From assembly GCA_029851415.1 (NCBI GenBank), contig CM056741.1, positions 88,571,282-88,635,281 on the forward strand: a DNA stretch of 64,000 nt. Direction: 5' to 3'. This document shows, one piece after another, positions 35,777 to 47,289 of the stretch. How positions within the stretch are numbered: the stretch's first letter is position 1; each line of letters begins with the position of its first letter. This stretch comes from Eretmocerus hayati (taxonomy: Eukaryota; Arthropoda; Insecta; Hymenoptera; Aphelinidae). The notes under the pieces were generated by a model, which did no database searches, was not told where the DNA came from, and saw only the letters and a list, made by a program, of their open reading frames with translations. The translations under genes and the position numbers were made by a program.

Positions 35777-36397
35777 TCAACGTGATTTGTAGGGCTTTTC
35801 AAGACCTTCAATTTCCCCTTTCTAAAAATTCTCTACGATGATTTTCAGCCAAACAATCGCTCTCGGACGACAACGATGAAATATGCGCGCTACCTGTATG
35901 GTTCCGAGGGCTTTCCGCCGTATTTTGATTCGACCTCGTTTCTGAACATGAAATATAACTTTGAAAAAATTTCAAAGGACAGATTATCGACGTACAATTG
36001 TCTGAAATTTCAGAAAATTTAGATGAAACAGCCCGCAAATGCGCTCCTGGAGAGCTACGTTTGATTCAAACACTGTTTTGAGTGAAAAATCATAATTATA
36101 TGAAGAAGTACAAACGTAGCTCTTTAGGAGCGCATTTGCGGGCTGTTTCATCTACATTTTCTGAAATTTCAGACGATTTACGTCGATAATGTGTCCTTTG
36201 AAATTTTTTCAAAGTCATATTTCATGTTCACTAACGAGGTCGAATCAAAATAAGGCGGAACGCCCTTGGAACCATACAGGTAGCGCGCATATTACATCGT
36301 TGTCGTCCGAGAGCGATTGTTTCCCTGGAATTGACGTACAGAATTTACAAAAAAAAGGACATTGAAGGTCTTGGAAAGCCCTACAAGATCACGTTGA
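35777..36397. mobile_element. 621-bp palindromic element
   Basis: Arms 35777-36062 and 36112-36397 are inverted copies with few mismatches (TCAACGTGATTTGTAGGGCT at the outer end, GAGCTACGTTTG at the inner end) around a ~50-bp loop. No coding content. A transcript would fold into a ~285-bp duplex. Confidence 0.85.
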
Positions 36398-36899
36398 CTT
36401 TTTTTCGATCCGTCCGTGCCCGTGAAAATTACAAGTGATTGACGCGACTTGAAAAACTTCACTTTTTGACAGTGAATACTAGACATGAAGAATACATGAG
36501 GAAAAAGCTTTGAGGTACATGAAAACTTAGCATTTTCCGATCTTTAAGGTGCTTTTTTCAAAATTGCCGCACGACCAATAGTTTTCGAGCAGTCGATGTT
36601 TTTGTGCGAGTAAGATAAAAGTACCAATGAAGGCCGGGACACCCCTTGATTTAGGTCCCAATCATGGGACACTGCAATAACTGTGCTGGTACGAGAATAT
36701 AAGCCATCAAAATGCAAGGGAACAAATCCTATTATAAAGTCCATCCATCTCTCTTGACGAATGAATGAGTGTAAAGATGATTACTTACTCAGTAATTCTG
36801 AAAAAAATTGAGAATGAGGAGGTCTCTATTTGGCCAATTTTTGGTCTCTTTGGCGTCACAACCGCTTCGAAAAGTCACTTCACAAAGAGACCAATATTT
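36398..36899. other. Nothing recognised
   Basis: Short minus-strand frames (64-68 codons) without features, lying between two inverted-repeat elements. Confidence 0.4.
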
Positions 36900-38720
36900 G
36901 GGCGGCTCCGGATCAGAACGATATAAGTTCATTTTGGTGAAAATTGAGTTTTTGACGGGAAACGATAGAAAATACATATGAAAACATGTATGCACAACTC
37001 CGGAAGTGGAAATGCATTTTGAGGCATCACAAGCGACACGACCGTTTTTGTCCCGAAAAAAGTTTCGACTTTTTTTCCGGATCAGAACGGTATAAGTCCA
37101 TGTTCTCGCTCAATAATATCGCTTTCGGGTCTTTCACGTTCATTTGTCGTGCTTTTATGCATAGTTAGAAGTCGTAGCTACTTAATAAAAAAAAAAAAAA
37201 AAAAAAAGTCGTAGCTACTCTCAGAAACTACAAGTAGGGTTTGTTATGTTGTCCAAATGATTGCATCCCGTGGTTTCGAAAAAGGTGGGCCGAAAACCGC
37301 TCACTTCTCTTTCACGCGTTTGGACACAGGGGAGTCCTATGAAGATGAACAACCACCGGTCAGTAATCCCATGGGCCTGGGATCTTTCTCTAGATGCCCT
37401 GGTGTCTCATTTTCTTATCTCTTATCGTCATTGAAGGAGCCGAATTTCTTAGTGATGGTTCCAAAAGCGTAGTTCTGAGAGCGATCGGTACTGAGCTTCC
37501 AAAGAAATTTGATTTTGCATCATGTTTTCAGGCATCTTCTCTGAAGAAAAGTCAACTGCGTCCGTGATACGACAAACTCAACTAAGCTATGCAATTCCTC
37601 CTTAGGAACAATGCCAATGGTAGAGAAAGACTATAGCTTCATTACAGAATTTCGGTTACAATTTCACTATGAATGGTTGTGATCTATCAACTGGGGTTCT
37701 TTTCATTAACAGTCATCCGGCCTTCGGTTCGATCTCCCCGCCACCCGGTACAAGTGAACCTCATTTGGGCAAATCTCGTAGATGAAGATAGCCTTCCTGA
37801 ATTGAGATATCTGCGACTAATCTTAACCTCATTCTATCGGTTGATCAACAGTTCTGTTTGTTGAGTGGGGATCAGTCCCAATTCATCGTTTGGATCCCCT
37901 GGTCGATTAAAGTCTCTGCATTGCGATTTTTCCTATACAACCTTAAATTGCCTCTGAATACATGACGTAAAGCTGCGTGCTAGATGATCCCCAAAAACTA
38001 TATTTCGCACCGGGCCGCTTGAGTAAACTCTCTTTGACTGGATTTCCAAATATACGCTTGTTGACCTGAATGTTGGAAATATATCCTTAGTCACGATATC
38101 CTGAATGAGATCTTTCTGCGAAGAACAGTCTCGGCTGTCAATGAGATTTTATAAAAGTCATCCTAAATTAGACAGGAATTTAGTTTAATGCGAGAAAAAG
38201 TCGAGGACAGTCATTAAAAATCCAAAGAATTCTCAATTTATACCGTTCTGATCTGGAAAATTTTTTCCACCTTTTTTCTCGCTCAAATCGGCATAAGTCT
38301 GTGGTTTTTTAACGTTTCTTGATCTCAAAGGTGGAAACTCATAGTTTCTCGACATTTTCCTACTTCAAATGGTGAAAATTCATCATATTAACTACTTCTC
38401 CCGATCTGAAATATTAAATGTGAATTTTTTTCAGAAATGGTGGACTTATACCGTTCTGATCCGGAAAAAAGTTGAGAGATTTTCCGGATCAGAACGGTAT
38501 AAGTCCATTTTTTTATTGCAAAATGAGATGTAAAAAGTGTGAACAATTGAAAATCAATACGCCTCACGCGAAAGATGAGATGAAAACACACTCACTAAAC
38601 GGTAGAATAAGAATATTTACTTCAGATGATAACTCGAATTTTCCATATCACAAAAACTCTGAGGCGCATTTCCCAGAAATGGAAAAAATGGACTTATACC
38701 GTTCTGTTCCGGAGCCGCCC
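36900..38720. mobile_element. 1.8-kb TIR element 'C', TIR GGGCGGCTCCGGAWCAGAAC, TSD ATTT
   Basis: The left end GGGCGGCTCCGGATCAGAAC and its inverse at 38720 are both flanked by ATTT. The inner half of the TIR, CAGAACGGTATAAGTCCA, recurs in both orientations at about 37079, 38236, 38444 and 38482, mostly as CCGGATCAGAACGG. Copies at 38444 and 38482 face each other as a palindrome. No transposase. Frames within it are short and featureless. A short interior insertion is listed separately. Confidence 0.75.
37169..37219 (+). mobile_element. Poly(A)-only retroposition scar
   Basis: AAGTCGTAGCTACT occurs at 37169-37182 and 37206-37219. Between them is only TAAT followed by a run of A, 23 bases in all. 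This is what LINE-machinery insertion leaves when reverse transcription stops within the tail. Confidence 0.8.
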
Positions 38721-39059
38721 ATTTATCATTTAAGGCTAAGAAAGGACGTTTCTCTTGTTAATTATGATAGGTAATTGCTCAAAGTTTGCGAAAACCTACA
38801 ATTAAACATCAATACATCAAGTCTGGTCATTATTACAAGCATGTCCCTTCATCGGTCGAATTTTTCCACCCATGTCCCGAAGGAGGGACAGGGATTTTTC
38901 GGTGTCCCTAACTAGGTGCGTGTTTTTTTTGGACATGTCCCTATGGAGAGACGTCGATCTCAAGACTCACTATAGTGCAGTTTTCAACGAAAAAAAGTCC
39001 GCCTATCTTCCTTGTGACTTTTGACCGATGTGTCTCAAGAAAACAGAACATTGCCGTCT
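38721..39059. other. Nothing recognised
   Basis: Contains ATGTCCC-type short repeats at 38840-38945 but no gene or element end that I can define. Confidence 0.4.
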
Positions 39060-39565
39060 CAACTGTTTCCATCAGATATGGCACCCGGAGTGATTTTACC
39101 CAGATTCTAACACTAAATTGAGTAGAAAAGAAGTTTTTTAGGTCCCGAGATCAACCCTATTTTGTACGGCACCCTGAAAGTCCTCTGAAGAACACTAAAA
39201 GTCGATGTTCCCTCAATTGAATTGCATTCTAACGCATCTCGATGACTCGAGTTGAATTTTGTTTTGTATATCCTTGAAACTATACCAAATAATGAGGGAA
39301 TATTTCCGTATCCACAACTATTGATTTCAACCCCTGAAAAAATTCCAGACATTCAAAAATTGGTTTTTGACACAGTGATCTATGATTAAAACGGAATTTG
39401 ACGATTTCATCGTGTTTATCGGACCGTTTCACATCAAAATAACTGTGGAATATATCTTTTTTGGTGGTGAGAAGTGGTTAAAGATACATGCGAATTCCGA
39501 CTCACTAACAAGCGTCTCCTACGAGTACGCGTTTATCTACTCTCTCAGCGCGAATCAGCTAGGAA
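39060..39565. repeat. Left member of an old inverted pair (partner 47290-47740)
   Basis: Inverted and diverged match to 47290-47740. Shared landmarks are CTATACCAAATAATGAGGGA with TATTTCCGTA, and GGTGGTGAGAAGTGG with GACTCACTAA. A 66-codon plus-strand frame (39382-39582) corresponds to a 69-codon minus-strand frame in the partner (47297-47506), with similar translated text such as IGPF and NSDSL. Either an old coding piece or simply shared repeat. Together the arms may be the termini of an ~8.7-kb element filled with later insertions. Confidence 0.5.
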
Positions 39566-39796
39566 AGCTGAAAATCAAATAGTGATAGCTGATTTCGTCA
39601 ACTAACGTGAACGGATTTTCACTGATTGAATCAGCTAATACACAGGGTTATGAACGATGATATACACCGTTCGGGAATGTTTTTCCCTGCGCACTGGGTG
39701 TCACGTGACAAATTTTTGGCTCTAGTATAAGAATCGTTCGGGCAGTGCAGTGGGATCAGTTTGATTACCCGATTTTTAAGTCCCAAGTAGTGCGTC

Positions 39797-41550
39797 AAAA
39801 GTGGGCCACCTGGATCGAAAGTGGGCCACCTGTATCGTAAGTGAGCCACCTGTATCGAAAGTGGGTCACCTAGTTCGAAAATGGGCCACCTGTATCGAAA
39901 TTGAGCCACCTGTATCGAAAGTGGGCCACCTAGATCGTAAGTGGGCCACCTGTATCGTAAGTGAGCTACCTGGATCGAGAGTGGGCCACCTAGATCGAAA
40001 GTGGGCCACCTGTATCGTAAGTGAGCCACCTGGATCGAAAGTGGGCCACCTGTATCGAAAGTGGGCCACCTAGATCGAAAGTGGGCCACCTGTATCGAAA
40101 GTGGGCCACCTAGATCGAAAGTAGGCCACCTAGATCGGAAGTGGACCACCTGTATCGTTAGTGAGCCACCTGGATCGAAAGTGGGCAGCCTGTATCGAAA
40201 AAAGGCCACCTGGATCGAAATGGGCCACCTGTATCGTAAGTGAGCCACCTGTATCGAAAGTGGGTCACCTAGATCGAAAGTGGGCCACCTGGATCGAAAG
40301 TGGGCCACCTGTATCGAAAGTGAGCCAATGTATCGAAAGTGAGCCACCTGGATCGAAAGTGGGCCACCTTGATCGAAAGTGGGCCACCTGGATCGAAAGT
40401 GGGCCACCTGTATCGTAAGTGAGCCACCTGGATCGAAAGTGGGCCACCTGGATCGAAAGTGGGCCACCTGTATCGAAAATGGGCCACCTAGATCGAAAGT
40501 GGGCCACCTGTATCGAAAGTGGGCCACCTAGATCGAAAGTGGGCCACCTGTATCGAAAGTGGGCCACCTAGATCGAAAGTAGGCCACCTAGATCGGAAGT
40601 GGACCACCTGTATCGTTAGTGAGCCACCTGGATCGAAAGTGGGCAGCCTGTATCGAAAAAAGGCCACCTGGATCGAAATGGGCCACCTGTATCGTAAGTG
40701 AGCCACCTGTATCGGAAGTGGGTCACCTAGATCGAAAGTGGGCAGCCTGTATCGAAAAAAGGCCACCTGGATCGAAATGGGCCACCTGTATCGTAAGTGA
40801 GCCACCTGTATCGAAAGTGGGTCACCTAGATCGAAAGTGGGCCACCTGTATCGAAAGTGAGCCACCTGTATCGAAAGTGGGCCACCTAGATCGAGAGTGG
40901 GCCACCTGTATCGTAAGTGAGCTACCAGGATCGAGGGTGGGCTACCTAGATCGAAAGTGGGCCACCTAGATCGAAAGTGGGACACCTGGACAGAAAGTGG
41001 GCCACCTGTATCGTAAGTGAACCACCTGGATCGAGAGTGGGCCACCTGTATCGAAAGTGGGCCACCTAGATCGAAAGTGGGCCACCAGTTCGGTGAGTGA
41101 GCCACCTGGATCGAAAGTGGGCCACCTGTATCGCAAGTGAGCCACCTGGATCGAAAGTGGGCCACCTATATAGAAAGTGGGCCACCTGGATCGAAAGTGG
41201 GCCACCTGTATCGAAAGTGAGCCAATGTATCGAAAGTGAGCCACCTGGATCGAAAGTGGGCCACCTAGATCGAAAGTGGGCCACCTGGATCGAAAGTGGG
41301 CCACCTGTATCGTAAGTGAGCCACCTGGATCGAAAGTGGGCCACCTGGATCGAAAGTGGGCCACCTGTATCGAAAATGGGCCACCTAGATCGAAAGTGGG
41401 CCACCTGTATCGTTAGTGAGCCACCTAGATCGAAAGTGGGCCACCTAGATCGAAAGTGGGCCACCTGTATCGTAAGTGAGCCATCTGGATCGAAAGTGGG
41501 CCACCTAGATCGAAAGTGAGGCACCTGGATCAAAAGTGGGCCATGCGCGT
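39797..41550. repeat. 20-bp minisatellite, about 88 copies
   Basis: Consensus GTGGGCCACCTGGATCGAAA with alternates TGTATCG, TAGATCG and GTGAGCC. Some units are 18-19 bp. Blocks of about 200 bp repeat at a higher order: 40061-40262 matches 40519-40720. Because 20 is not a multiple of 3 and the unit has no stop in most phases, the array gives frames of up to 298 codons on both strands with a 20-residue period. These are artefacts of the repeat. Confidence 0.95.
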
Positions 41551-42083
41551 GCCGTAAAAAAAGCGGCGTGCCATGCCGCTTTCCACCGCTCGGAGGCGCT
41601 GAAACTCATACTTCCCATAGCACGTTATACGCCTCAACCTCACCCTCCGAGCAGGAAATAAAGATCTCTCGATCTCCATATACTTATGTCGTCGTCATAT
41701 TAGGCTCCTTCTCAATATATCTCCCTTCGATCCAATGCTGATCTCGACACTGTATAGTGTATACGGCACAACACGAATATCGTTTGGCTGGAAAATCAGC
41801 TATATTAGCTGAGATTCCATCTGTGTTAGCTGACTGAATCAGCTATTATAAGCTGATTTTTCAGTGAACGGTTTCCTACTGACACGAATAGCTACTGTAG
41901 CTGAATTTCACCTACGTCGCTGATTGTCAGCTACAATCACTGATTCATAGCTGATTATAATCAGCTATATAGGGCCTCCCGTGGCACAAAATGAGTAAAT
42001 ATCGAACGAATACGCCTCAGTTCGTCGTGACTTGGTCTGGAAAAGTCGTTCATGTGTTCATGTCGATATGAGAACCCGGGTTT
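41551..42083. repeat. AGCTGA/TCAGCT-rich repeat flank
   Basis: From about 41780 to 41975, AGCTGA and TCAGCT recur many times in both orientations, producing overlapping dyads. The same motif lies at 39570-39640 and 46235-46290. The part before 41780 holds a small hairpin (GCGGC with GCCGC at 41561-41580) and is otherwise featureless. Confidence 0.55.
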
Positions 42084-42119
42084 GTGGAGTTTAGGGCTTC
42101 CACGAGATCGAGACTGGTC

Positions 42120-42255
42120 TCGGTCTCAGTCTCGTCTCGTCTCGAAAATCGAGACCGAGGCCGAGACCGAGACTGAGGGACCTCTTCTCTCGGCGAGACC
42201 GAGGCACCCATTAGAGAGTCTCGACTCTCGTCTCGACACTATTCGCCGGTCTCGC
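42120..42255. repeat. hAT subterminal GAGACCGAG repeats, left end
   Basis: Clustered GAGACCGAG, GAGACT and CTCGTCTCG motifs in both orientations directly inside the left TIR. Confidence 0.7.
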
Positions 42256-42517
42256 GAGAGTCTCGATGGTTTCGGTATTAATGAAATTGCTGCACTCATT
42301 TTTGAAGGAATAGTGGGGAGAGTATCAAATATCGAATGTTCAATTGAATCTACAAAGAAATGAATGCAAAGTAGTCATAAATCATTTTCAACTGATTTCA
42401 TATATTCAAGAATATCAAACGATAGCTCATATATCCAATAACAGCAAACGATAACTCACATTAAATAACATTAGACAAATTTTACATATTTAATGACAAT
42501 TACAGCCAGTAACATGA

Positions 42518-45500
42518 TTATATTTCACAAATTTTTCTCCTCAATGAATTTTTTGTCCATAAACCAATGCAGAGAGCTGATCGTAAAGACTCGGATTTGA
42601 GTGAACATCTATTATCCCTCGCGACCAACCCTGCTTTAGAAAAAAGTCTTTCGACGGGTACAGAACTTGGCATTACACAAAATATGTCTCTAGCCATACG
42701 CGATAAAGATGGAAACTCAGTAGTATGTAGTTCCCACAATTCGAGTATATTTCGATGGCTCAGAGTAAAAAGGAACTATCTGAAATCGTAAGACTTGAAA
42801 GGAACTATCCAAAATTGTCTGTAGAAGGAACTATCTGAAATTGTTTACTTGAAAGGAACTATCTGGATTTGTCTGACTTAAAAGGAACTATCTGAAAATG
42901 TCTGTTTGAAAAAGGAACTATCTATGAATTTTTGGCTGAAAGGAACTATCTAGAATTGTAAGAGTTGAAAGGAACTATCTGGATTTGTCTGACTTAAAAG
43001 GAACTATCTGAAAATATCTGTTTGAAAAAGGAACTATCTGAATTTGTCTGGTTTGAAAGGAACTATCCATGATTTTTTGGTTGAAAGGAACTATCTGAAT
43101 TCGTCTGATTTAAAAGGAACTATCTGAATTCGTCTGATTTAAAAGGAACTATCTGAATTCGTCTGATTTAAAAGGAACTATCTGGATTCGTCTGAATTAA
43201 AAGGAACTATCTGAACGTTCCATTTTGACCGAAAATGTTCTGATAGTTCCTTTTAATTCAGACGAATCCAGATAGTTCCTTTTAAATCAGACGAATTCAG
43301 ATAGTTCCTTTTAACCAAAAAATCATAGATAGTTCCTTTTAAACCAGACAAATTCAGATAGTTCCTTTTTCAAACAGACATTTTCAGATAGTTCCTTTTA
43401 AGTCAGACAAATCCAGATAGTTCCTTTCAACTCTTACAATTCTAGATAGTTCCTTTCAGCCAAAAATTTATAGATAGTTCCTTTTTGAAACAGACATTTC
43501 CAGATAGTTCCTCTTAAACCAGACAATTTCAGATAGTTCCTTTCAACTCTTACGATTTCAGATGGTTCCTTTTAGCCAGATATTTATAGATAGTTCTTTT
43601 CACAGACACTTTTAGATAGTTCCTTCCAACCAGACATTTACAGATAGGTCCTTTTAACCAGACATTTACAGATAGTTCCTTTCAAGTCTTACGATTTCAG
43701 ATAGTTCCTTTTTACTCTGAGCCATCGATTTGTATTTTCATCTGCTCTAGGTGCTTCTAGATAGCTATATATTTCTGACTTTGAACATGTTTTACTGAAA
43801 AATGTTTTGAAATTGAAGAGTTTGCTTTCCGAAGCAGAATTACGCACAGGATTTGGCATTGGGGATAGAATTTTGGCATCATCGAGATACTTTTTTTGGA
43901 ATAGCTCCTGAAATTTTTTACAAGCTTCAACTTTCAGATTTTTACCCCAATCACTCAAATCAAACGTAATCACTTTGTGACGAGGATCGAGTATCAGAGA
44001 AATTATGTACATCCAGTTGCATTGTCTGTAATGCTTAAGTAATTTGTCTCGACCTGCTTGGAATGCTAAAATAAGTTTCTCATCATCATCACTTCTATTC
44101 TCAGCTACATCTAACTGAAGCACTATCTCTTCGATTTTATCAACCAACATGTTGAATGCCAGTACAGCCATAGACAAATTGGCTTCTTTTTCCACCGATA
44201 CAACAGCACTCACTTCACGAAAATACACCAGGAACTCACATACACGATCGATTACACTCCATTGACGATCATTGATTTGGAATATCTTCAAGACATCACA
44301 AGTATTCCACAGCATGTGCAGAGCGGGTTTCAACTCACATGCATTCTCAAGCATATCACACGTAGAATTCCATCGAGTCCTGACATTTAGGATTGGTTTT
44401 ATGAAATTTATGCCTACTAAATCACAAATGCTCTCTAATCTCTTCGACATTTGCTCGGAATTCCTTATTTTCTTAAAAGCACTTCTGATATTCTGAATAA
44501 TGTTCGAAAATGTATCCTGATTAAACTCTTCATCGTCCAACGGATCGATGTCGATCTCATCTTCATAACCAGCATAATAAGTGTAATCTTCATCACAAGA
44601 GTTGAGTTATTTCAACACATCTTGTACTCCCAAATTGAGGATGTGAGCGTAACAACGATAATGTTGGTCAACACTATCAAATTCAATACCGTCGCCTCTC
44701 ATCAATTGTTCAAGTTCTTTCATGGCCGTTGTATTTGCCGCAGCATTATCTGATGTGATTCCTGAGACTTTCTTTTGGATACCGTAAAATTTGACACATT
44801 CGTAAAAAAAAATTTGCGATGGCCTTACCACTATGCTCACCACCTGAAGCTATCAAGTCAAAGGCAATCGACTGCAACTTCCAATAACTGTCAATAAAAT
44901 GTGCTGTAACGCCATAGAATGATCTGCCCTGTTTATTCGTCCAGGCATCTAGAGTAAACGAGAGGTCTGACTCATTCTCTTGCAATATTTTTTTGACGTT
45001 TTCCTGCATTTTTGGAAACTCATCCATAATCTTATTGTGTAATGCTGATTTCTTAGGCATATGGTAATCTCTGTTCAGAATTGTGAATAAATATTGAGTC
45101 AATTCATCATCGAAGAAGTTGAACGGTAAATTTTTGGCAGCGATCCAACAAACAACAAGTCGATCAAGGTTCACACGTGGAGCTTTTGACTGCAATGAAT
45201 ATTATGAATCTAGAAAAACATTCAAGAAACAAGATCGGAATTGTTTGAAGAATAATCATTGAATAGTCACCAGAGCGTATTGATCCAATGTTTTCTGTTG
45301 GGAAGGTTTTTGATTGCCGAAGAGCTCCGCAAACTGATCAGGATGGGTGGCTTTGAGATGTTTCTTCAAACCTGTTGTATTTCCACCCGTTCTCAATATG
45401 ATTTTTTGCGATTTCTTTTCTTCGCATAGCAGGCACACGGCATCACTCTCTCGATATTTGAAAAATTTTTCATATCCTGACTTCTGTATGTCGCAAGCAC

Positions 45501-45660
45501 TTGAGGTTTCAATCTCACACTGTTTCACTTCATGAGCACTATTTGTTGGTTTGCTAGCCTTGAATTTTTTAACTTTTTCATTGTTTACTCCTTCAGAGGT
45601 ACTCGCGTCATTGTTGTCATCAGTGCGAGTGCGTTTTGTCCGATTCATTTTGGCTTTCAC
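42518..45660 (-). pseudogene. hAT transposase (broken)
   Basis: Minus strand, from the ATG at 45660 towards 42518. Exon 1 holds a BED zinc finger (CLLCEEK, then HLKATH, about residues 75-105). An 81-bp GT-AG intron (45190-45270) joins ...YAL to SKAPRV. Exon 2 shows the RNase H-like core landmarks FTLDAWTNKQ and GITSDNAAANTTA. The C-terminal dimerisation region (PSSVPVERLFSKAGLV) lies at 42518-42748, beyond the foldback insertion. Damage: a one-base frameshift at a run of nine A on the plus strand (44804-44812), an in-frame TAA at 44607-44609, and the insertion itself. The homopolymer shift could be a sequencing artefact; the stop and insertion are not. Confidence 0.85.
42753..43727. mobile_element. 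Foldback element FB-3 (GGAACTATCTG family), TSD ATTT
   Basis: A 975-bp inverted repeat nearly identical to FB-2, with ends CGATGGCTCAGAGTAAAAAG and its inverse. ATTT stands at 42749-42752 and 43728-43731. It lies in the hAT transposase coding sequence, so it moved after the hAT element inserted. Confidence 0.92.
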
Positions 45661-45984
45661 GTGTCTACTATAGAACGTTTGTAAAGGCTGATATGAGCAG
45701 TACTAAAGGTAAAGGCCAAGCGAGATTGTTTACATGGCAAACAGACCGTAGAGCAACATCTACATTCACGTACGTATATATAGCACACTAAGAGTGGGAA
45801 GGATATACTGCGTGAACATTTGAATGAATTTATCATTATTCTAATCAATCGCGACTGTATTCTCGCGGGAATTTCAAATCATTTATATCATGAATTCCCC
45901 TATGCAAACTAATATAATCAGTAGATATGCTGATTCTTAACAGAGATGAATCCTAATGAATCCCTTCCGTGGACGGTCCTCTTC

Positions 45985-46150
45985 AATTTCCAAAAATCAT
46001 CAACGAGAGTCTCGCCGAGACTCTCGGCAAAATTGAGCCGAGTCCGAGACCGAGGCCGAGACCAGAACAAAGCAGACCGAGACGAGACAGAGACCACGAA
46101 AACGCCACCCGAGACGAGTCCGAGAGTGCCTTGACTCTCGTCTTGTCTCG
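45985..46150. repeat. hAT subterminal GAGACCGAG repeats, right end
   Basis: GAGACTCTCGG, GAGACCGAGG, GACGAGAC and CTCGTCTTGTCTCG motifs mirror those at the left end, directly inside the right TIR. Confidence 0.7.
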
Positions 46151-46174
46151 TCTCGTGGAAGCCCTAGTGGAGTT

Positions 46175-46300
46175 ATTTCATCAAAATTATCGATTTAAGC
46201 GTGATTTTTTTGTTCGCTGATTTGTTCAGCAGTTTGACGTCCTATGGGAGTAATAGCTGATATTTCAGCTATATAATAGCTGATTGATGCTGAGAGAGTA
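46175..46300. repeat. AGCTGAT repeat ending ATGCTGAGAGAGTAC
   Basis: AGCTGATATTTCAGCT-type dyads are followed by TTGATGCTGAGAGAGTAC at 46276-46293. The same terminal string closes a similar repeat at about 61694-61711, so it is probably the end of a shared element. Confidence 0.5.
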
Positions 46301-46344
46301 CGTCTTTTAAAGTATTCTCGATCGATAGTTAATGTAATTTTCTC

Positions 46345-47250
46345 CAAATCGGTCACTAGAGAAAGTCGGTCTGATGCAGCTAAATCCGAGACCTAGCTGG
46401 TCGAATGAAAGAGGAAATCCAAGGTACCAAGTCCGGGAATTCATGGCCGCTCCATTGACCGCCAAAAATGCAAATCTTCATTTGGAGTGTTCCAAAGATG
46501 TAAACATGTGTTCTTTGTGAATTCTCCGATGTAGAAACCGAATACGTGGTGCGTTCTTACCCCAACCTCTAAGTTTTCCAGTGAGCTCAAAAAACTGAAC
46601 CGAGATTGGAGGGTCATTTTCAGTCGTTTTACACACACATCTGAGATGCATGGAGTGTATAGGTAGGTTTGAATTGTGTGTGTATTGAATTGAACTATGC
46701 TTTTTCACGCGTTTTGACTAGCTGAAAACGATACCAATAATATCGATGCTCGAGGACGAGATGATCGTGAGGCATTGAGTATTTGGGACAGTTTCTTCGA
46801 GATGACATTAGAGAACGAGATCTAGTTCCTTCAGCAAGAACGCACTTTTATCTCATCCGAGAGTTTCGAAACCTTCGGCATCGCTTGCAACTATGGTCAA
46901 AACACGTGAAAAAGCATAGTTTAATTCAATACACACACGATTCAAATCTACGTATACTCTCATCATGCATCTCATCAAGTAAGTGTGAGAAATCTGAACA
47001 TGACCCTCCATTCTCGGTTCAGTTTTTTGAGCCTTATGAAAAATCTGAAAGTCGGGGTCAGAACTAACCACGGATTCGGTCTCTACGTCCAAAAATTCGC
47101 AAAAAGAACACTTGTTCACATCTTTGAAACACTCTGACTGAAGATACACATTCTTGATGGACATAATTGAAGGAGCCGTGGGCTCACAGATCTGGTACCT
47201 TGGATTTATTTATTCTTTGGATCAGCTAGATCTCTGGTTCTACTGCATCC
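46345..47250. repeat. ~900-bp inverted repeat
   Basis: Arms of roughly 350 bp (46375-46725 and 46890-47245) are inverted copies at moderate identity. Landmarks are ATCCAAGGTACCA at the outer end and AAGCATAGTT with CACACACAATTC nearer the loop. No coding content. Confidence 0.65.
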
Positions 47251-47289
47251 AATTGACTTTCTCAAGTGGTCATTCCAAAGGAAATTACA

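Larger units (their letters stand above)
42092..46166 (-). mobile_element. hAT DNA transposon, TIR TAGGGCTTCCACGAGA, 8-bp TSD GTGGAGTT
   Basis: The perfect 16-bp TIR TAGGGCTTCCACGAGA (42092-42107) is matched by its inverse at 46151-46166. GTGGAGTT flanks both sides exactly (42084-42091, 46167-46174). Subterminal regions carry many GAGACCGAG/CTCGTCTC repeats, likely transposase-binding sites. It encodes one transposase gene on the minus strand, now split by a foldback element at 42753-43727. Without that insert the element is about 3.1 kb, normal for hAT. All superfamily hallmarks except an intact gene are present. Confidence 0.95.

Noticed and set aside
39631..41533. Several long overlapping frames (up to 298 codons) on both strands
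   Set aside because: All are read-through of the 20-bp minisatellite, with a 20-residue period on both strands. No promoter, domain or codon bias.
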